From positions 1 to 64,000 of the forward strand of contig QCMS01000003.1 in assembly GCA_003213555.1 (NCBI GenBank): a stretch of 64,000 nucleotides of DNA, read 5' to 3'. The notes under the pieces were generated by a model. That model made no database searches, had not been told where the DNA came from, and saw only the letters and a list, made by a program, of their open reading frames with translations. The position numbers and the translations under genes are program-made. Within the stretch, counting starts at the first letter, position 1. Each line of letters begins with the position of its first letter. The stretch comes from Pelagibacteraceae bacterium AG-422-I02 (GTDB taxonomy: Bacteria; Pseudomonadota; Alphaproteobacteria; Pelagibacterales; Pelagibacteraceae). Positions 55,684-64,000 of the stretch are shown piece after piece.

Positions 55684-56980
55684 CTTGCAGTCCATTATAT
55701 TTACTTTTTCCTAATTGAATATTCCCACCATGCGAATTAATAATATCCTCTACTATCGCTAAGCCCAAACCAACTCCTGATTGATTCAAACTTCTACTTT
55801 TGTCCAGTCTAAAGAAAGGTTTGAAAACATTCTTGTGTTGATCCTCTGGTATACCAGGACCATCATCTTCTATAGTAATGAAAACTCTTTTATTTCCTTT
55901 TTGAACATCAATATCTACTTTATCTCCATAAGTTAAACCATTTTGAATAATATTTTCAAAAGATCTTTTTAATGCCACAGGCCTACCTGTCATTTCAATC
56001 AAGTCATTATTGTTATTAAATGTGATTTTATTATTATTAAAACTACTTTTTATTGAATTTATTAAATTATTCAAATTAATCTTAGATGTATTTTCTTGAG
56101 ACTGGGTTTTTGCGAATTGTAAATAATCATTAAGCATTTTTTCCATCTCTTTAATGTCTTCGGACATTTTATCCGAGACATCTTTTTGCTTAAGCATTGC
56201 TAATTGTAACTTTAGTCTTGTTAATGGTGTTCTTAAATCATGACTTATTCCTGAAAGCATTTCTGCTCTTTGATTAAGGTGACGATTTATTCTTTTAGCC
56301 ATACGATCAAATTCAAAAGCTGCTTTTCTGATTTCTTGAGACCCGGAGGCTCTAAAGTCATTCACATAATCCCCTTTTCCGAATCGCTCAGCCGCCTTTG
56401 CTAATTTTACCAAAGGCTTAGTTTGATTTTTTAAAAATATCAAAGCTATAATTATTAAGACCAAAGAGGGCAGTGTAGTCCATAAAAGGAATAATCTTAC
56501 CGATGAAGCTGAAACCATTTCTTTTGGAACTAAAAATTCAATTACATCAGTCCCTGATTTTATCTTAATTTCTACAGCATTTTTAAATTTTGAAGTATCA
56601 AACCAATAATTGTTATTCCCAAAAACAGATTTCAATTCTCTTCGCAATGATCTATCCATAGGACTAAATTTCCTTTCTCCGCTATTATTGGGAAATGCCT
56701 CTTGATTTATGCCAATCTCAAAATTAAAATTATTTTTATAGCTATCTGTAAAAAAATCTAAATTTTTTTTATCGTTTTGATATACTTCTTCTATGGCCTT
56801 CAACTGGGAAACAAGTGATCTAGTTATATTTTTATTAGCTTTGATCCATATACTGTCATAAAAAACTACAGTTATTATTATTTGTAAAATAATTGTTGGA
56901 GCAGCAACAATGATTAATGCCCTATAAAATAGTCTTTTTGGTAATATATATTTTATAAATTTATTCAACCCAGAGAACAT
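55661..56980 (-). CDS. Sensor histidine kinase (EnvZ-like)
   Basis: Membrane sensor kinase of 439 residues: helix 1 (about 15-37), periplasmic part (about 38-165), helix 2 (about 166-186), HAMP (about 188-240), the phospho-acceptor GISHDLRTPLTRLKLQ (about 244-259) and the ATPase domain with NIIQNGLTYGD (N box), EDDGPGIPEDQ (G1) and GVGLGLAIVEDI (G2). The input signal cannot be read. It overlaps the response-regulator gene by 20 bases. The architecture is that of EnvZ; PetR-like loci in other alphaproteobacteria have a similar setting. Confidence 0.93.
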   Translation of the reverse strand: MFSGLNKFIKYILPKRLFYRALIIVAAPTIILQIIITVVFYDSIWIKANKNITRSLVSQLKAIEEVYQNDKKNLDFFTDSYKNNFNFEIGINQEAFPNNSGERKFSPMDRSLRRELKSVFGNNNYWFDTSKFKNAVEIKIKSGTDVIEFLVPKEMVSASSVRLFLLWTTLPSLVLIIIALIFLKNQTKPLVKLAKAAERFGKGDYVNDFRASGSQEIRKAAFEFDRMAKRINRHLNQRAEMLSGISHDLRTPLTRLKLQLAMLKQKDVSDKMSEDIKEMEKMLNDYLQFAKTQSQENTSKINLNNLINSIKSSFNNNKITFNNNNDLIEMTGRPVALKRSFENIIQNGLTYGDKVDIDVQKGNKRVFITIEDDGPGIPEDQHKNVFKPFFRLDKSRSLNQSGVGLGLAIVEDIINSHGGNIQLGKSKYNGLQVKVSLPF

Positions 56981-57638
56981 AACCAGACCCCCTTATCGTT
57001 TGTAGGTATTTTGGATTTTTTGGATTTATCTCTATTTTTTGCCTTAATCTAGTTATCATAACATCAATCGATCTTTCTTGACCAATACCAGAAATTTTTC
57101 CAATTTCCTCCCTAGAAAATGTTGTTCCTAAATTACTAAGCATTTCAACTAAAACTTTTTTTTCTGTGTTATTAATTTTCCTTACTTTATTATTAAGACT
57201 CACAGTCATTTTATTTAAATCTATTTCAGCAGATCCAACTATATGTTTAGATTTTAAATCTAGCTTGTTATTTTTATTAATTATATTTTTAATTCTTAAT
57301 AATAATTCTTTTGGTTCAAATGGTTTTCCAATGTAATCATCTGCTCCAATTTCCAATCCTTTTATCCTATTTTCAACCTCTCCTTTTGCTGTAAGTAGTA
57401 TTATAGGTACTTTAACTTTGTTTTTAATTTCTTTTGTAAGATCATATCCATTCTGCCCTGGCATCATTACATCTAGAATAATTATATCAAATTTCAGGTA
57501 TTTAAGTCTTTCTTTAGCTTGATCTGCGTTCTCTGCCGTAGAAACAATATATTTATTCTCTGATAGATAATCTTTTAATAGATCGCGAATTCTATTATCG
57601 TCATCAACAATGAGTATGTGATTTCTATTACTTTCCAT
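56961..57638 (-). CDS. OmpR-family response regulator
   Basis: A 225-residue DNA-binding regulator. Receiver domain with ILIVDDDNRIRDLL (about 8-21), the phospho-Asp in IIILDVMMPGQNGYDL (about 54-69), and LLTAKGE/GADDYIGKPFEPKELL; C-terminal winged helix with GQERSIDVMITRLRQKIE (about 190-207) and TIRGSGYVLW at the end. Lies between the marR gene (11-base overlap) and the kinase. A MarR-plus-OmpR pair next to ilvE resembles petP-petR of Rhodobacter, where both are needed for the bc1 complex; here petABC is about 8 kb away. Confidence 0.93.
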   Translation of the reverse strand: MESNRNHILIVDDDNRIRDLLKDYLSENKYIVSTAENADQAKERLKYLKFDIIILDVMMPGQNGYDLTKEIKNKVKVPIILLTAKGEVENRIKGLEIGADDYIGKPFEPKELLLRIKNIINKNNKLDLKSKHIVGSAEIDLNKMTVSLNNKVRKINNTEKKVLVEMLSNLGTTFSREEIGKISGIGQERSIDVMITRLRQKIEINPKNPKYLQTIRGSGYVLWVE

Positions 57639-58068
57639 TAATTATTTTTTTTAAAACATCTTTAAACTTTATTACTGAGTCAGAACTTGAATTTTTTAAA
57701 GCATTAAATATCCTTTTTTTTTGTGTATTATATACTATCTCAAAAAAAACTTTTCCTTCTTTATCTAAAAATAAATTTTTCTTTCTTGTATCTGTCTCAT
57801 CTTGTATTTGTTTAATCATTTTAGATTTTATTAAATCTCGCAAAACTCTATTTAAGCTTTGTTTGGTGACTTTTAATTGAAATATTAGTTCGCCTAAATT
57901 AATACCTGGATTACGCTCAATTAAATTTAATGCTCTTAGGTGAGCAGGACCAAAAAACCTCTTTGATAATATTTCTTTTGGATCAGAAAACGTCTCTCTG
58001 TAAGCGTAATAAAGAAGCTGAATAAAATCTTTAATTTGCTCATCTTTAAGATAAAGTAAATCTTTCAT
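57628..58068 (-). CDS. MarR-family transcriptional regulator (PetP-like)
   Basis: A 146-residue winged-helix regulator: an N-terminal helix, then HLRALNLIERNPGINLGELI (about 48-67), the recognition helix LKVTKQSLNRVLRDLIKSKM (about 70-89) and the beta-hairpin wing DETDTRKKNLFLDKEG (about 95-110). First gene of the MarR-regulator-kinase operon. An inverted repeat lies 5 bases upstream of its start (58074-58090), a candidate own operator. Confidence 0.92.
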   Translation of the reverse strand: MKDLLYLKDEQIKDFIQLLYYAYRETFSDPKEILSKRFFGPAHLRALNLIERNPGINLGELIFQLKVTKQSLNRVLRDLIKSKMIKQIQDETDTRKKNLFLDKEGKVFFEIVYNTQKKRIFNALKNSSSDSVIKFKDVLKKIINGK

Positions 58069-58073
58069 AATGG

Positions 58074-58090
58074 TAAGTTATATTGACTTA
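58074..58090. promoter_or_regulatory. Candidate MarR operator
   Basis: Inverted repeat TAAGT-TATATTG-ACTTA in the 75-base gap between marR and ilvE. Its place right before the marR start and the arm spacing suit a MarR-type operator, but the repeat is short and AT-rich. Confidence 0.35.
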
Positions 58091-58092
58091 TC

Positions 58093-58119
58093 CTGACAAT
58101 GAATATACTTTTTTATAAT
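58093..58119 (+). promoter_or_regulatory. Candidate ilvE promoter
   Basis: CTGACA (58093-58098) and a consensus TATAAT (58114-58119), spaced by 15 bases, end 24 bases before the ilvE ATG. The spacing is shorter than the usual 17, so this is a tentative call. Confidence 0.4.
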
Positions 58120-58143
58120 TAAAAAATCTATATATTTACAGAA

Positions 58144-59031
58144 ATGGAAAGCATACCTTACGACAAACGGTCTGGAAAAATTTGGTTTAATGGGAAAACC
58201 GTAGAATGGGCAGATGCAAATATTCATATATTAAACCACGGATTACATTATGCAAGTTGTGTTTTTGAAGGGGAAAGAGTTTATGATGGTGAAATATTTA
58301 AATTAGAAGAACACACCAACAGATTATTTTATTCTGCAAAAAGAATGGGGATAACAGTCCCTTATTCTCAAGACGAAATAAACAACGCAAGTAAAAATAT
58401 AATTAACATTCAAAAAGTGCAGAATGGATATGTAAGACCCCTTATCTGGAGAGGGAGTGAAATGATGGCCATTTCCGCTCAAAAAAATAAAATACATGTA
58501 GCAATTGCAACATGGGAGTGGGGGTCATATTTTGATCCTAAACTTAAACTTAAAGGAATTAAGCTAAATATTTCAAGCTGGAGAAGACCAGCACCAAATA
58601 CAATACCATGGGATACCAAAGCTGCAGGATTATATATGATTTGTACATTGTCAAAACATGAAGCCGAAGCAAAAGGTTACACAGACTCTTTAATGCTTGA
58701 TCATGAGGGTAACGTTGCTGAAGCAACAGGAGCTAACATTTTTTTTAAAGATAAACAAGGCGATTTACATACTCCAATTCCTGACTCTTTTTTAAATGGT
58801 ATTACAAGAAGAGAAGTTATCAAGATTGCTAAATCAAAAGGTATTAAGGTTATTGAGAGAAAAATTAAACCAGATGAAATGAAGGATTTTGAAGGATGTT
58901 TCTTAACTGGAACTGCGGCTGAAGTAACACCAGTTTCACAAATTTCTGATTACGAATTCAAAGTTTGTAAAACAATTACTGACTTAAATGAATCTTATCA
59001 AAATTTAGTAAGGAAAAAATCAGCTGCTTAA
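58144..59031 (+). CDS. ilvE: Branched-chain amino acid aminotransferase
   Basis: PLP enzyme transferring the amino group to the keto acids of Ile, Leu and Val. 295 residues with IHILNHGLHYASCVFEGERV (about 27-46), VRPLIWRG (about 97-104), the PLP-lysine in WDTKAAGLYM (about 156-165, Lys), EGNVAEATGANIFF (about 189-202) and GITRREVIKIAKSKGI (about 220-235). Stands alone on the plus strand, divergent from marR. Its stop overlaps the next convergent gene by 4 bases (TTAA). Confidence 0.95.
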   Translation: MESIPYDKRSGKIWFNGKTVEWADANIHILNHGLHYASCVFEGERVYDGEIFKLEEHTNRLFYSAKRMGITVPYSQDEINNASKNIINIQKVQNGYVRPLIWRGSEMMAISAQKNKIHVAIATWEWGSYFDPKLKLKGIKLNISSWRRPAPNTIPWDTKAAGLYMICTLSKHEAEAKGYTDSLMLDHEGNVAEATGANIFFKDKQGDLHTPIPDSFLNGITRREVIKIAKSKGIKVIERKIKPDEMKDFEGCFLTGTAAEVTPVSQISDYEFKVCKTITDLNESYQNLVRKKSAA

Positions 59032-59771
59032 TTTTTTTTTGCTACAATCAAAACTGACCAAGCTAATTTTTTAAAAATGTTTATTTTGAATAAAAATTGA
59101 TCAATTTCTTTTAAAATCTTAAAAATAATTGAAGTTTTTGGTGAGTAGTATAGAGGAAAAAAAATTAATGTTAAAAATCCATAATATTTTATATTCATAT
59201 TAGAAAATTGTTTATTAATTAAATTTAAATCTTGGTTATTTAGTGGGTGTTCATCTTCAGATCTTGAATTTGGAGTTAGTTTTCTATAAAAATTGATTAA
59301 AGGATTTGTGCCTAATGGTTCTATAAACACAAACTGTCCACCCGGTTTTAAAATTCTATAAATTTCATTTATACATAACTGCATGTTTAAATGATGCAGA
59401 ATACCTGTTCCGTAAACAATATCAAAAGTCTCATTTTTAAATCTTGTATTTTCGCAGTCATCAACTGATAACTCTATATTTAAATCTTCTTCAGCAACTA
59501 GTTTTTTAGCTTTTTCAATAGATACTTCAGAAATATCTATACCAGATATTTTTTTTGGATTAAATTTATAAACTTTCTTTAATGAATGACCGATGCCACA
59601 TCCATAATCTAGAATTGTTAAATCTTTTGTGTTATTTTTTAAAAAATTTAGAAAATCTTCGCCAGAATTATAAATTGCTTTATAAAAAACATTTTCAAAT
59701 CTTCCTTTAGAGCTAGATTGTAGTTTATTATGAAAATCTCTTTCTCTGATATTTTTTTCTGTGAGAGACAT
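59028..59771 (-). CDS. Class I SAM-dependent methyltransferase, substrate unknown
   Basis: A 247-residue methyltransferase. SAM-binding loop ILDYGCGIGHSLKKVY (about 53-68) and acidic GIDISEVSIEKAKKLV (about 77-92), DIVYGTGILHHL (about 116-127) and GGQFVFIEPLGTNP (about 144-157) fit the UbiE/Methyltransf_11 type. The C-terminal part is hydrophobic with aromatic residues (about 195-245), perhaps for a lipid-like substrate. It is the last gene after pgsA with a 1-base overlap. It is not clearly UbiE or UbiG, and the substrate is unknown. Confidence 0.85.
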   Translation of the reverse strand: MSLTEKNIRERDFHNKLQSSSKGRFENVFYKAIYNSGEDFLNFLKNNTKDLTILDYGCGIGHSLKKVYKFNPKKISGIDISEVSIEKAKKLVAEEDLNIELSVDDCENTRFKNETFDIVYGTGILHHLNMQLCINEIYRILKPGGQFVFIEPLGTNPLINFYRKLTPNSRSEDEHPLNNQDLNLINKQFSNMNIKYYGFLTLIFFPLYYSPKTSIIFKILKEIDQFLFKINIFKKLAWSVLIVAKKN

Positions 59772-60358
59772 TATAAATCTTTAGAGTCTTGATTAATGGC
59801 GTGATCTATTCCTTTTCTCACATAATCATAACCAGTATACAAAGTTAAAAAAGCAGAGAGCCAAAGAAGAATAATTCCTATTGTTTGAGCGTTATAATCT
59901 TGAAAATTAATTATTTTATTTCCGCTTTCACCGGTCAAGAGTATGGCAATCGAGACCATTTGAATAAAAGTTTTTAGTTTGGATAAACTTGTGACCTGCA
60001 TAGCAATTTGTCCTTTTGCTAAAAACTCTCTTAAACCTGATACTAAAATTTCTCTTGTAAGAATTATAATTGCAGCAATAACCTCGTAATTCTTTATTGT
60101 CCCATTCATAACAAGCAAAATAAGAGCAGCAGACACAAGGATCTTATCTGCTATAGGATCTAGAAGTTCTCCTAGTTTGGACTCTTCTTTAAACACTCTA
60201 GCTAAAAGTCCATCAAGATAATCAGTAAAACTTGCTAAAGCGAAAAGAAAAAAAGGTATTAAATCACCAAAAAAACCTGGTATAAAAAAAGTTAAAACAA
60301 AGATAGGCACAATAATTATGCGACCTATTGTAAGAATATTTGGTATTTTTAACTTCAT
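59771..60358 (-). CDS. pgsA: CDP-diacylglycerol-glycerol-3-phosphate 3-phosphatidyltransferase
   Basis: Makes phosphatidylglycerol phosphate, the first step to phosphatidylglycerol (the lipid donor for Lgt). 195 residues, mostly membrane helices. N-terminal KIPNILTIGRIIIVP and the CDP-alcohol motif D-x2-DG-x2-AR-x8-G-x3-D-x3-D (about 43-71, with ESKLGELLDPIADK) are clear. Adjacent to uvrC, as in many bacteria. Confidence 0.95.
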   Translation of the reverse strand: MKLKIPNILTIGRIIIVPIFVLTFFIPGFFGDLIPFFLFALASFTDYLDGLLARVFKEESKLGELLDPIADKILVSAALILLVMNGTIKNYEVIAAIIILTREILVSGLREFLAKGQIAMQVTSLSKLKTFIQMVSIAILLTGESGNKIINFQDYNAQTIGIILLWLSAFLTLYTGYDYVRKGIDHAINQDSKDL

Positions 60359-60361
60359 AAT

Positions 60362-62200
60362 TTATTCGTGAAAATAATTATATATTTTATTTGCAATACT
60401 GTCTTCTATTCCTTCGATGGCTTTTAAATCCTCAAGACTTGCTGATTCAACCGCTCTTGCAGAACCAAAATGGTTTAACAAAGCTCTCTTTCTTTGTTTA
60501 CCAATGCCCTCTATCTGATCTAAAAGAGACTTACTCAAATTTTTCTTTCTCTTTGCTCTGTGAGCACTAATTGCAAATCTATGTGCTTCATCTCTCAGCC
60601 TTTGAATAAAGAATAAAAGCGGATCATTTTTACTTAAAATGAATTCTTTATTTTTGTAATAAATTTTTTCCTCACCAGCGTTCCTTTTTTTACCTTTTGC
60701 CACTGCTAATATTGGTAAGTCGTGTAAACCAAGTTCATTTAAAACTTCTCTGCTAACAGAATACTGTCCTTTACCTCCATCAATCAAAATTAAATCTGGA
60801 AGCGATAAAGATCCTGATTTCTCTTTCACTGCTTTAGAAAATCTTCTAAACAAAACCTCTTTCATCATTCCATAATCATCATTTTTTACTTTCTCATCTT
60901 TTATATTGAATTTTCTGTATCTTTTTTTTACAAAACCCTCGTTGCTAAAGCATATTAGAGCTCCAACAGAATTAGTTCCTTGAATGTGACTGTTATCGTA
61001 AACTTCTATGAGATCTATACTGCTGTTAAGTTGAAATTTAGTGGCGAGTGTCTCAATTAAATTATTATTTGTATCAGACTGGATGAGTTTTTGTTTTAAA
61101 GCTTGTTTTGCGTTCTTTTCTGCAAGTTTTGATATGGATAATTCATTTTTCGATTTAGCTGTTTTTATTATTATTTGCTTATTTTCTTTTGTAGAGAATG
61201 TTTTTTCAAGAAGTTTTTTTTCATTTGCTTCTATATTTGTAAGGATTATCTCTGGAATAGTTTTATTTTCATAAAATTGAGGTAAAAAAGATGAAAGAAT
61301 TTCTTCAACCGTATCATCCGTGTCATGTTTTGGGTAAAATGCCTGATTACCCCAATTTTGTTTAGATCTAAAAAAGAAAACTTGAATACAAGTTTTTCCA
61401 GTTTCTTTATAAATACTTATAACATCTGCTTCATTTAAATTTGTTTGGTTTATTTTTTGTGAGGTTTGTATTTGAGTTAAGGCTTTAATTCTATCTCGTG
61501 CGATAGCTGCTTTCTCGTAATCAAGTTCTTTACTGGCTTTTTCCATCTCTTTAGATAAGTTTTTTTGAATCCTTCTTGATTTACCTGAAATAAAATCAAT
61601 CGCATCATTGACAGTAGACAAATAGTCCTTTTCATCAATATGGCCAACACAAGGACCAGAGCATCTTTTAATTTGATAAAGAATACATGGTCGGTCTCTA
61701 TTTTTGAAAACTGTATCATCACAAACCCTTAATTGAAAAATCTTTTGAAGAATTTTAATTGTCCAATTAGCTGAGCCTATTGATGCAAATGGACCAAAAT
61801 AATATCCTGTTTTTGATTTTTTTCCTCTTAACTTAGTTAGCTGAGGCCATTTATCTTTATTACCAATATATATGTATGGAAAAGATTTATCATCTCTTAG
61901 TAAAATATTGTAGCGAGGTTTATGTTTTTTAATTAAGTTTGCTTCGAGCAATAAAGCTTCACTTTCATTACTTGTAGTAGTTGTTTCCAGATTATGTGTA
62001 AGAGATAACATTCTTTCAGTTCTTATAGGCAGGTTTGAGTCTGTAACATAACTCTTTAACCTGTTTGGGATATTTTTTGCTTTACCAATATAAAGAATTT
62101 CACCTGTTGAGCTTAACATTTTATATACCCCAGGATTTTTTGGAATTAATGGTATTTTATCTTTAATTACTTTTTTTCCTAGTTCTAAACTATTAATCAT
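60362..62200 (-). CDS. uvrC: Excinuclease ABC subunit C
   Basis: Makes both incisions in nucleotide excision repair. 612 residues: GIY-YIG domain (about 20-100, [20 protein letters not shown]), Cys-rich [19 protein letters not shown] (about 169-187), UVR motif [20 protein letters not shown] (about 221-240), an RNase H-like nuclease ([18 protein letters not shown] and [12 protein letters not shown]) and C-terminal helix-hairpin-helix repeats. Overlaps folB (4 bases). The partner uvrB lies two genes upstream. Confidence 0.97.
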   Translation of the reverse strand: MINSLELGKKVIKDKIPLIPKNPGVYKMLSSTGEILYIGKAKNIPNRLKSYVTDSNLPIRTERMLSLTHNLETTTTSNESEALLLEANLIKKHKPRYNILLRDDKSFPYIYIGNKDKWPQLTKLRGKKSKTGYYFGPFASIGSANWTIKILQKIFQLRVCDDTVFKNRDRPCILYQIKRCSGPCVGHIDEKDYLSTVNDAIDFISGKSRRIQKNLSKEMEKASKELDYEKAAIARDRIKALTQIQTSQKINQTNLNEADVISIYKETGKTCIQVFFFRSKQNWGNQAFYPKHDTDDTVEEILSSFLPQFYENKTIPEIILTNIEANEKKLLEKTFSTKENKQIIIKTAKSKNELSISKLAEKNAKQALKQKLIQSDTNNNLIETLATKFQLNSSIDLIEVYDNSHIQGTNSVGALICFSNEGFVKKRYRKFNIKDEKVKNDDYGMMKEVLFRRFSKAVKEKSGSLSLPDLILIDGGKGQYSVSREVLNELGLHDLPILAVAKGKKRNAGEEKIYYKNKEFILSKNDPLLFFIQRLRDEAHRFAISAHRAKRKKNLSKSLLDQIEGIGKQRKRALLNHFGSARAVESASLEDLKAIEGIEDSIANKIYNYFHE

Positions 62201-62592
62201 ATTTTAGTCTTTGATACTGCGATACCAACAGATTTGGTTTTTTTTAAGATATCTAGCTTTTCTAATTTTAAACTTATTTTTTTTACAAGTTTGTTTTTAA
62301 AAATAATATTAAAAATATTTTCTGCTAAATCCTCAAGTAATTCGTGGTGTGTTGAATTTGCGAGTTTTTCAATTTTTATTACAACCTCTTCATAATTTAA
62401 AATTGAATTTAGGTCTTTACTATTTGGAGACACATAAGGATCTGTCAAAATTTCAATATTAAATTTTACTCTTTGCTTCTTTTTTTTCTCAAAGTTATGT
62501 ATTCCAACTAAAATCTTCAAAGTAAGATCTTTGATGATTACTTTTCTTTTGTATTTAAATTTTTCTCTTTTTTTAAATTTTATTATTTTCAT
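62197..62592 (-). CDS. folB: Dihydroneopterin aldolase-like protein
   Basis: Small T-fold protein, 131 residues, of the FolB family, which cleaves 7,8-dihydroneopterin in folate synthesis. Seen: [21 protein letters not shown] (begins about residue 20) and [20 protein letters not shown] (about 66-85), and [14 protein letters not shown] at the end, the last holding the conserved Lys. Basic N-terminal extension of about 18 residues. Between an SDR with a pteridine-reductase-like motif and uvrC. Could be an FolB/FolX type; the exact pterin substrate is not shown. Confidence 0.85.
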   Translation of the reverse strand: MKIIKFKKREKFKYKRKVIIKDLTLKILVGIHNFEKKKKQRVKFNIEILTDPYVSPNSKDLNSILNYEEVVIKIEKLANSTHHELLEDLAENIFNIIFKNKLVKKISLKLEKLDILKKTKSVGIAVSKTKI

Positions 62593-63344
62593 TCTTTTGT
62601 ATTAATTATATCAGGTGTTTGCCATGCCAGTCTTTGCCCACCATCAATATTAATTATTTCTCCAGTTATGCTTTTACTTTCAATAAGAAATTTTACACCA
62701 TTACAGATATTTTCTAAATCTACTTTTTTTCTTAATATTATTGACTTCCACTGTTTCTTAAAATGTTTCTCAGATTGTCTTTTATTTTTTAAAGTAGGAC
62801 CAGGTGAGATACCATTCACTCTAATATTGGGAGCTAGTTTCATAGCTGAGGTTTTTGTTAAAACCGCTAAGGAAGATTTACTTAAAGTATATGAGAAAAA
62901 AAAGGGGGTTAATTTTTCAACTCTTTGATCAATAATATTGATAATGCATCCCTCTTTATCTCTTACAAACTTATGAAAGTTTTTAGTTAAAATTGCAGGC
63001 GCTTTTAAATTAATATTAATATGTTTAGTGAAAGATTTTTCAGAGAAATTTTCAAGATTATCGTTTTCAAAAACAGAGGCATTATTAATCAAACAATCTA
63101 AACCTTTCATCTTCGTATACGCATTCTTAATCAAACTATTAGTTTGCTTAAAGTTATTTAAATCTGCCTTTAATAAATAAGTTTCGGCGCCAAGTTTCTC
63201 TAGTTCTTTTTTTAATTTTAAGGCACTACTTTTAGAACGATTGAAATGAACAACAATTTTTGTATCAAAACTTACTAGGTTTTTTGCGATAGCAGCGCCT
63301 ATTCTTGTAGCTCCACCGGTTATAATTATTTTTTTGGCTTCCAT
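62589..63344 (-). CDS. SDR oxidoreductase, pteridine reductase/FolM-like
   Basis: NADPH-dependent short-chain dehydrogenase, 251 residues. The cofactor loop is [12 protein letters not shown] (about 9-20): Arg at the sixth position of TGxxxRxG is the mark of PTR1/FolM pteridine reductases, where ordinary SDRs have Gly. VVHFNRS (about 32-38) is a second PTR1-like feature. The active site is S..Y-x3-K in [13 protein letters not shown] (about 149-161) and NGISPGP follows. It overlaps folB by 4 bases and uvrB by 19, which supports a role in pterin or folate metabolism. Substrate is inferred. Confidence 0.82.
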   Translation of the reverse strand: MEAKKIIITGGATRIGAAIAKNLVSFDTKIVVHFNRSKSSALKLKKELEKLGAETYLLKADLNNFKQTNSLIKNAYTKMKGLDCLINNASVFENDNLENFSEKSFTKHININLKAPAILTKNFHKFVRDKEGCIINIIDQRVEKLTPFFFSYTLSKSSLAVLTKTSAMKLAPNIRVNGISPGPTLKNKRQSEKHFKKQWKSIILRKKVDLENICNGVKFLIESKSITGEIINIDGGQRLAWQTPDIINTKE

Positions 63345-64000
63345 TTTTTAATTGCTTTTTTAGGTTTAGTACCTGGCATGCCCATCGTTGATCTCCCTTT
63401 TGGGTAAACCCTACTTTTCAAATTATATTGAGAAATTTTTGGATTTAAAGTTATTTCAAGCTCACTTGCTTCCAACTTTCTCATTTCATCTCTTAATTTT
63501 GCGGCTTCCTCAAACTCTAGGTTAGAAGCAGCTTCTTTCATTTTTCTATTTAATGCTTTTAGATGTTTTTTTAAGTTTCCACCTACATTTGAACCTTCGC
63601 TAATTTTTACGTAATCTTTTTCGTAAACAGACTCTAAAATATCGCTTATTTCTTTTTTGACAGACTCTGCAGTTATTCCATTTTTTTTATTATATTCTAA
63701 TTGTTTATTTCTTCTTCTCTCTGTTTCCTTTATTGCTTTATCAATACTTTTTGTGACTTTATCAGCATATAAAATTACTTTACCGTCTATATTTCGAGCT
63801 GCTCTTCCAATAGTTTGTATTAAAGAAGTTTCTGATCTTAAAAAACCTTCTTTATCAGCATCTAATATTGCCACTAAAGCGCATTCAGGAATATCTAATC
63901 CTTCTCGCAATAAGTTTATACCGACAAGAATATCAAATACTCCCATTCTTAGATCTCTAATAATTTCAATTCTTTCGAGAGTATCAATATCAGAGTGCAT
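63326..64000 (-). CDS. uvrB: Excinuclease ABC subunit B, 5' part outside window
   Basis: DNA damage-verifying helicase of nucleotide excision repair. Only the C-terminal part, about 224 residues, is present; the reading frame runs off the right edge. The first Met in the visible part is internal. Seen: [19 protein letters not shown] (helicase motif V region), [20 protein letters not shown] (motif VI) and a C-terminal UVR domain [18 protein letters not shown] for UvrC contact. It heads the visible uvrB-SDR-folB-uvrC-pgsA run. Confidence 0.97.
   Translation of the reverse strand: MHSDIDTLERIEIIRDLRMGVFDILVGINLLREGLDIPECALVAILDADKEGFLRSETSLIQTIGRAARNIDGKVILYADKVTKSIDKAIKETERRRNKQLEYNKKNGITAESVKKEISDILESVYEKDYVKISEGSNVGGNLKKHLKALNRKMKEAASNLEFEEAAKLRDEMRKLEASELEITLNPKISQYNLKSRVYPKGRSTMGMPGTKPKKAIKKWKPKK

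Overview
This window is a piece of a very compact, AT-rich (about 30% G+C by eye) alphaproteobacterial chromosome. The best fit is a marine SAR11-clade (Pelagibacterales) organism. Supporting points: extreme gene density with no gene-free stretch over 100 bases, very Lys/Asn/Ile-rich proteins, a CcrM-type GANTC methyltransferase next to rnhB, split F0 genes with both b and b' subunits, the alphaproteobacterial cox order (coxB-coxA-ctaB-small ORF-ctaG-coxC-surf1-thrC), a petABC operon, and a carotenoid/retinal pathway (crtI-crtB-crtY-blh) typical of rhodopsin-bearing marine bacteria. Clade assignment is inference; no rRNA is present.

Layout. 1-4693 (+): 3' part of ileS, lspA, a small lipoprotein, pgi. 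4686-12399 (mostly -): rsmD and purD, a divergent DUF2093 gene, then a lipid A/Kdo block (ubiA-msbA-waaA-lpxK-lpxL). 12453-15898: a DUF2721 membrane protein, then a minus-strand redox group (HAD dehalogenase, dual CDGSH protein, pirin, quinone oxidoreductase, DUF1289). 15916-24008 (+): rsmE, the cytochrome c oxidase operon with its assembly factors, thrC and a peroxiredoxin. 24001-36552 (-): one unbroken run of 15 genes (dciA, a DsbA-like protein, smc, atpI-B-E-F'-F, crtI-crtB-crtY-blh, ispH, thrB, rnhA). 36547-38681 (+): mutY and a flavin monooxygenase. 38678-41095 (-): family-4 UDG, rnhB, ccrM. 41104-45012 (+): TPR protein, ispE, tRNA-Gln, CCA-adding enzyme. 45009-46761 (-): trmL, hemF, greA. 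46851-49407 (+): petABC. 49384-55386 (-): lgt-midA-pgeF and prs-rplY-pth-ychF. 55438-58068: a UbiK-like gene facing a MarR/response-regulator/histidine-kinase operon. 58144-59031 (+): ilvE. 59028-64000 (-): uvrB (5' part missing), a pteridine-reductase-like SDR, folB, uvrC, pgsA, a methyltransferase.

How it fits together. The window holds much of an aerobic energy system: bc1 complex, aa3-type oxidase with haem and copper assembly factors, and the membrane sector of ATP synthase. The enzymes from phytoene to retinal start 15 bases after atpF on the same strand, so light-driven proton pumping (rhodopsin gene not in the window) and ATP synthesis may share transcription. ispH and ispE feed isoprenoids to carotenoids and to ubiquinone (ubiA, perhaps ubiK).

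Most noteworthy: (1) the F0/retinal gene fusion; (2) an SMC protein of only 814 residues with no visible hinge domain; (3) three GANTC sites, two of them in a perfect inverted repeat, just upstream of ccrM; (4) a family-4 uracil-DNA glycosylase without the Fe-S cysteines; (5) a PTR1/FolM-type reductase next to folB; (6) all nine convergent gene pairs overlapping or abutting, with no recognisable hairpin terminator. I found no CRISPR array, IS element, prophage or restriction island.
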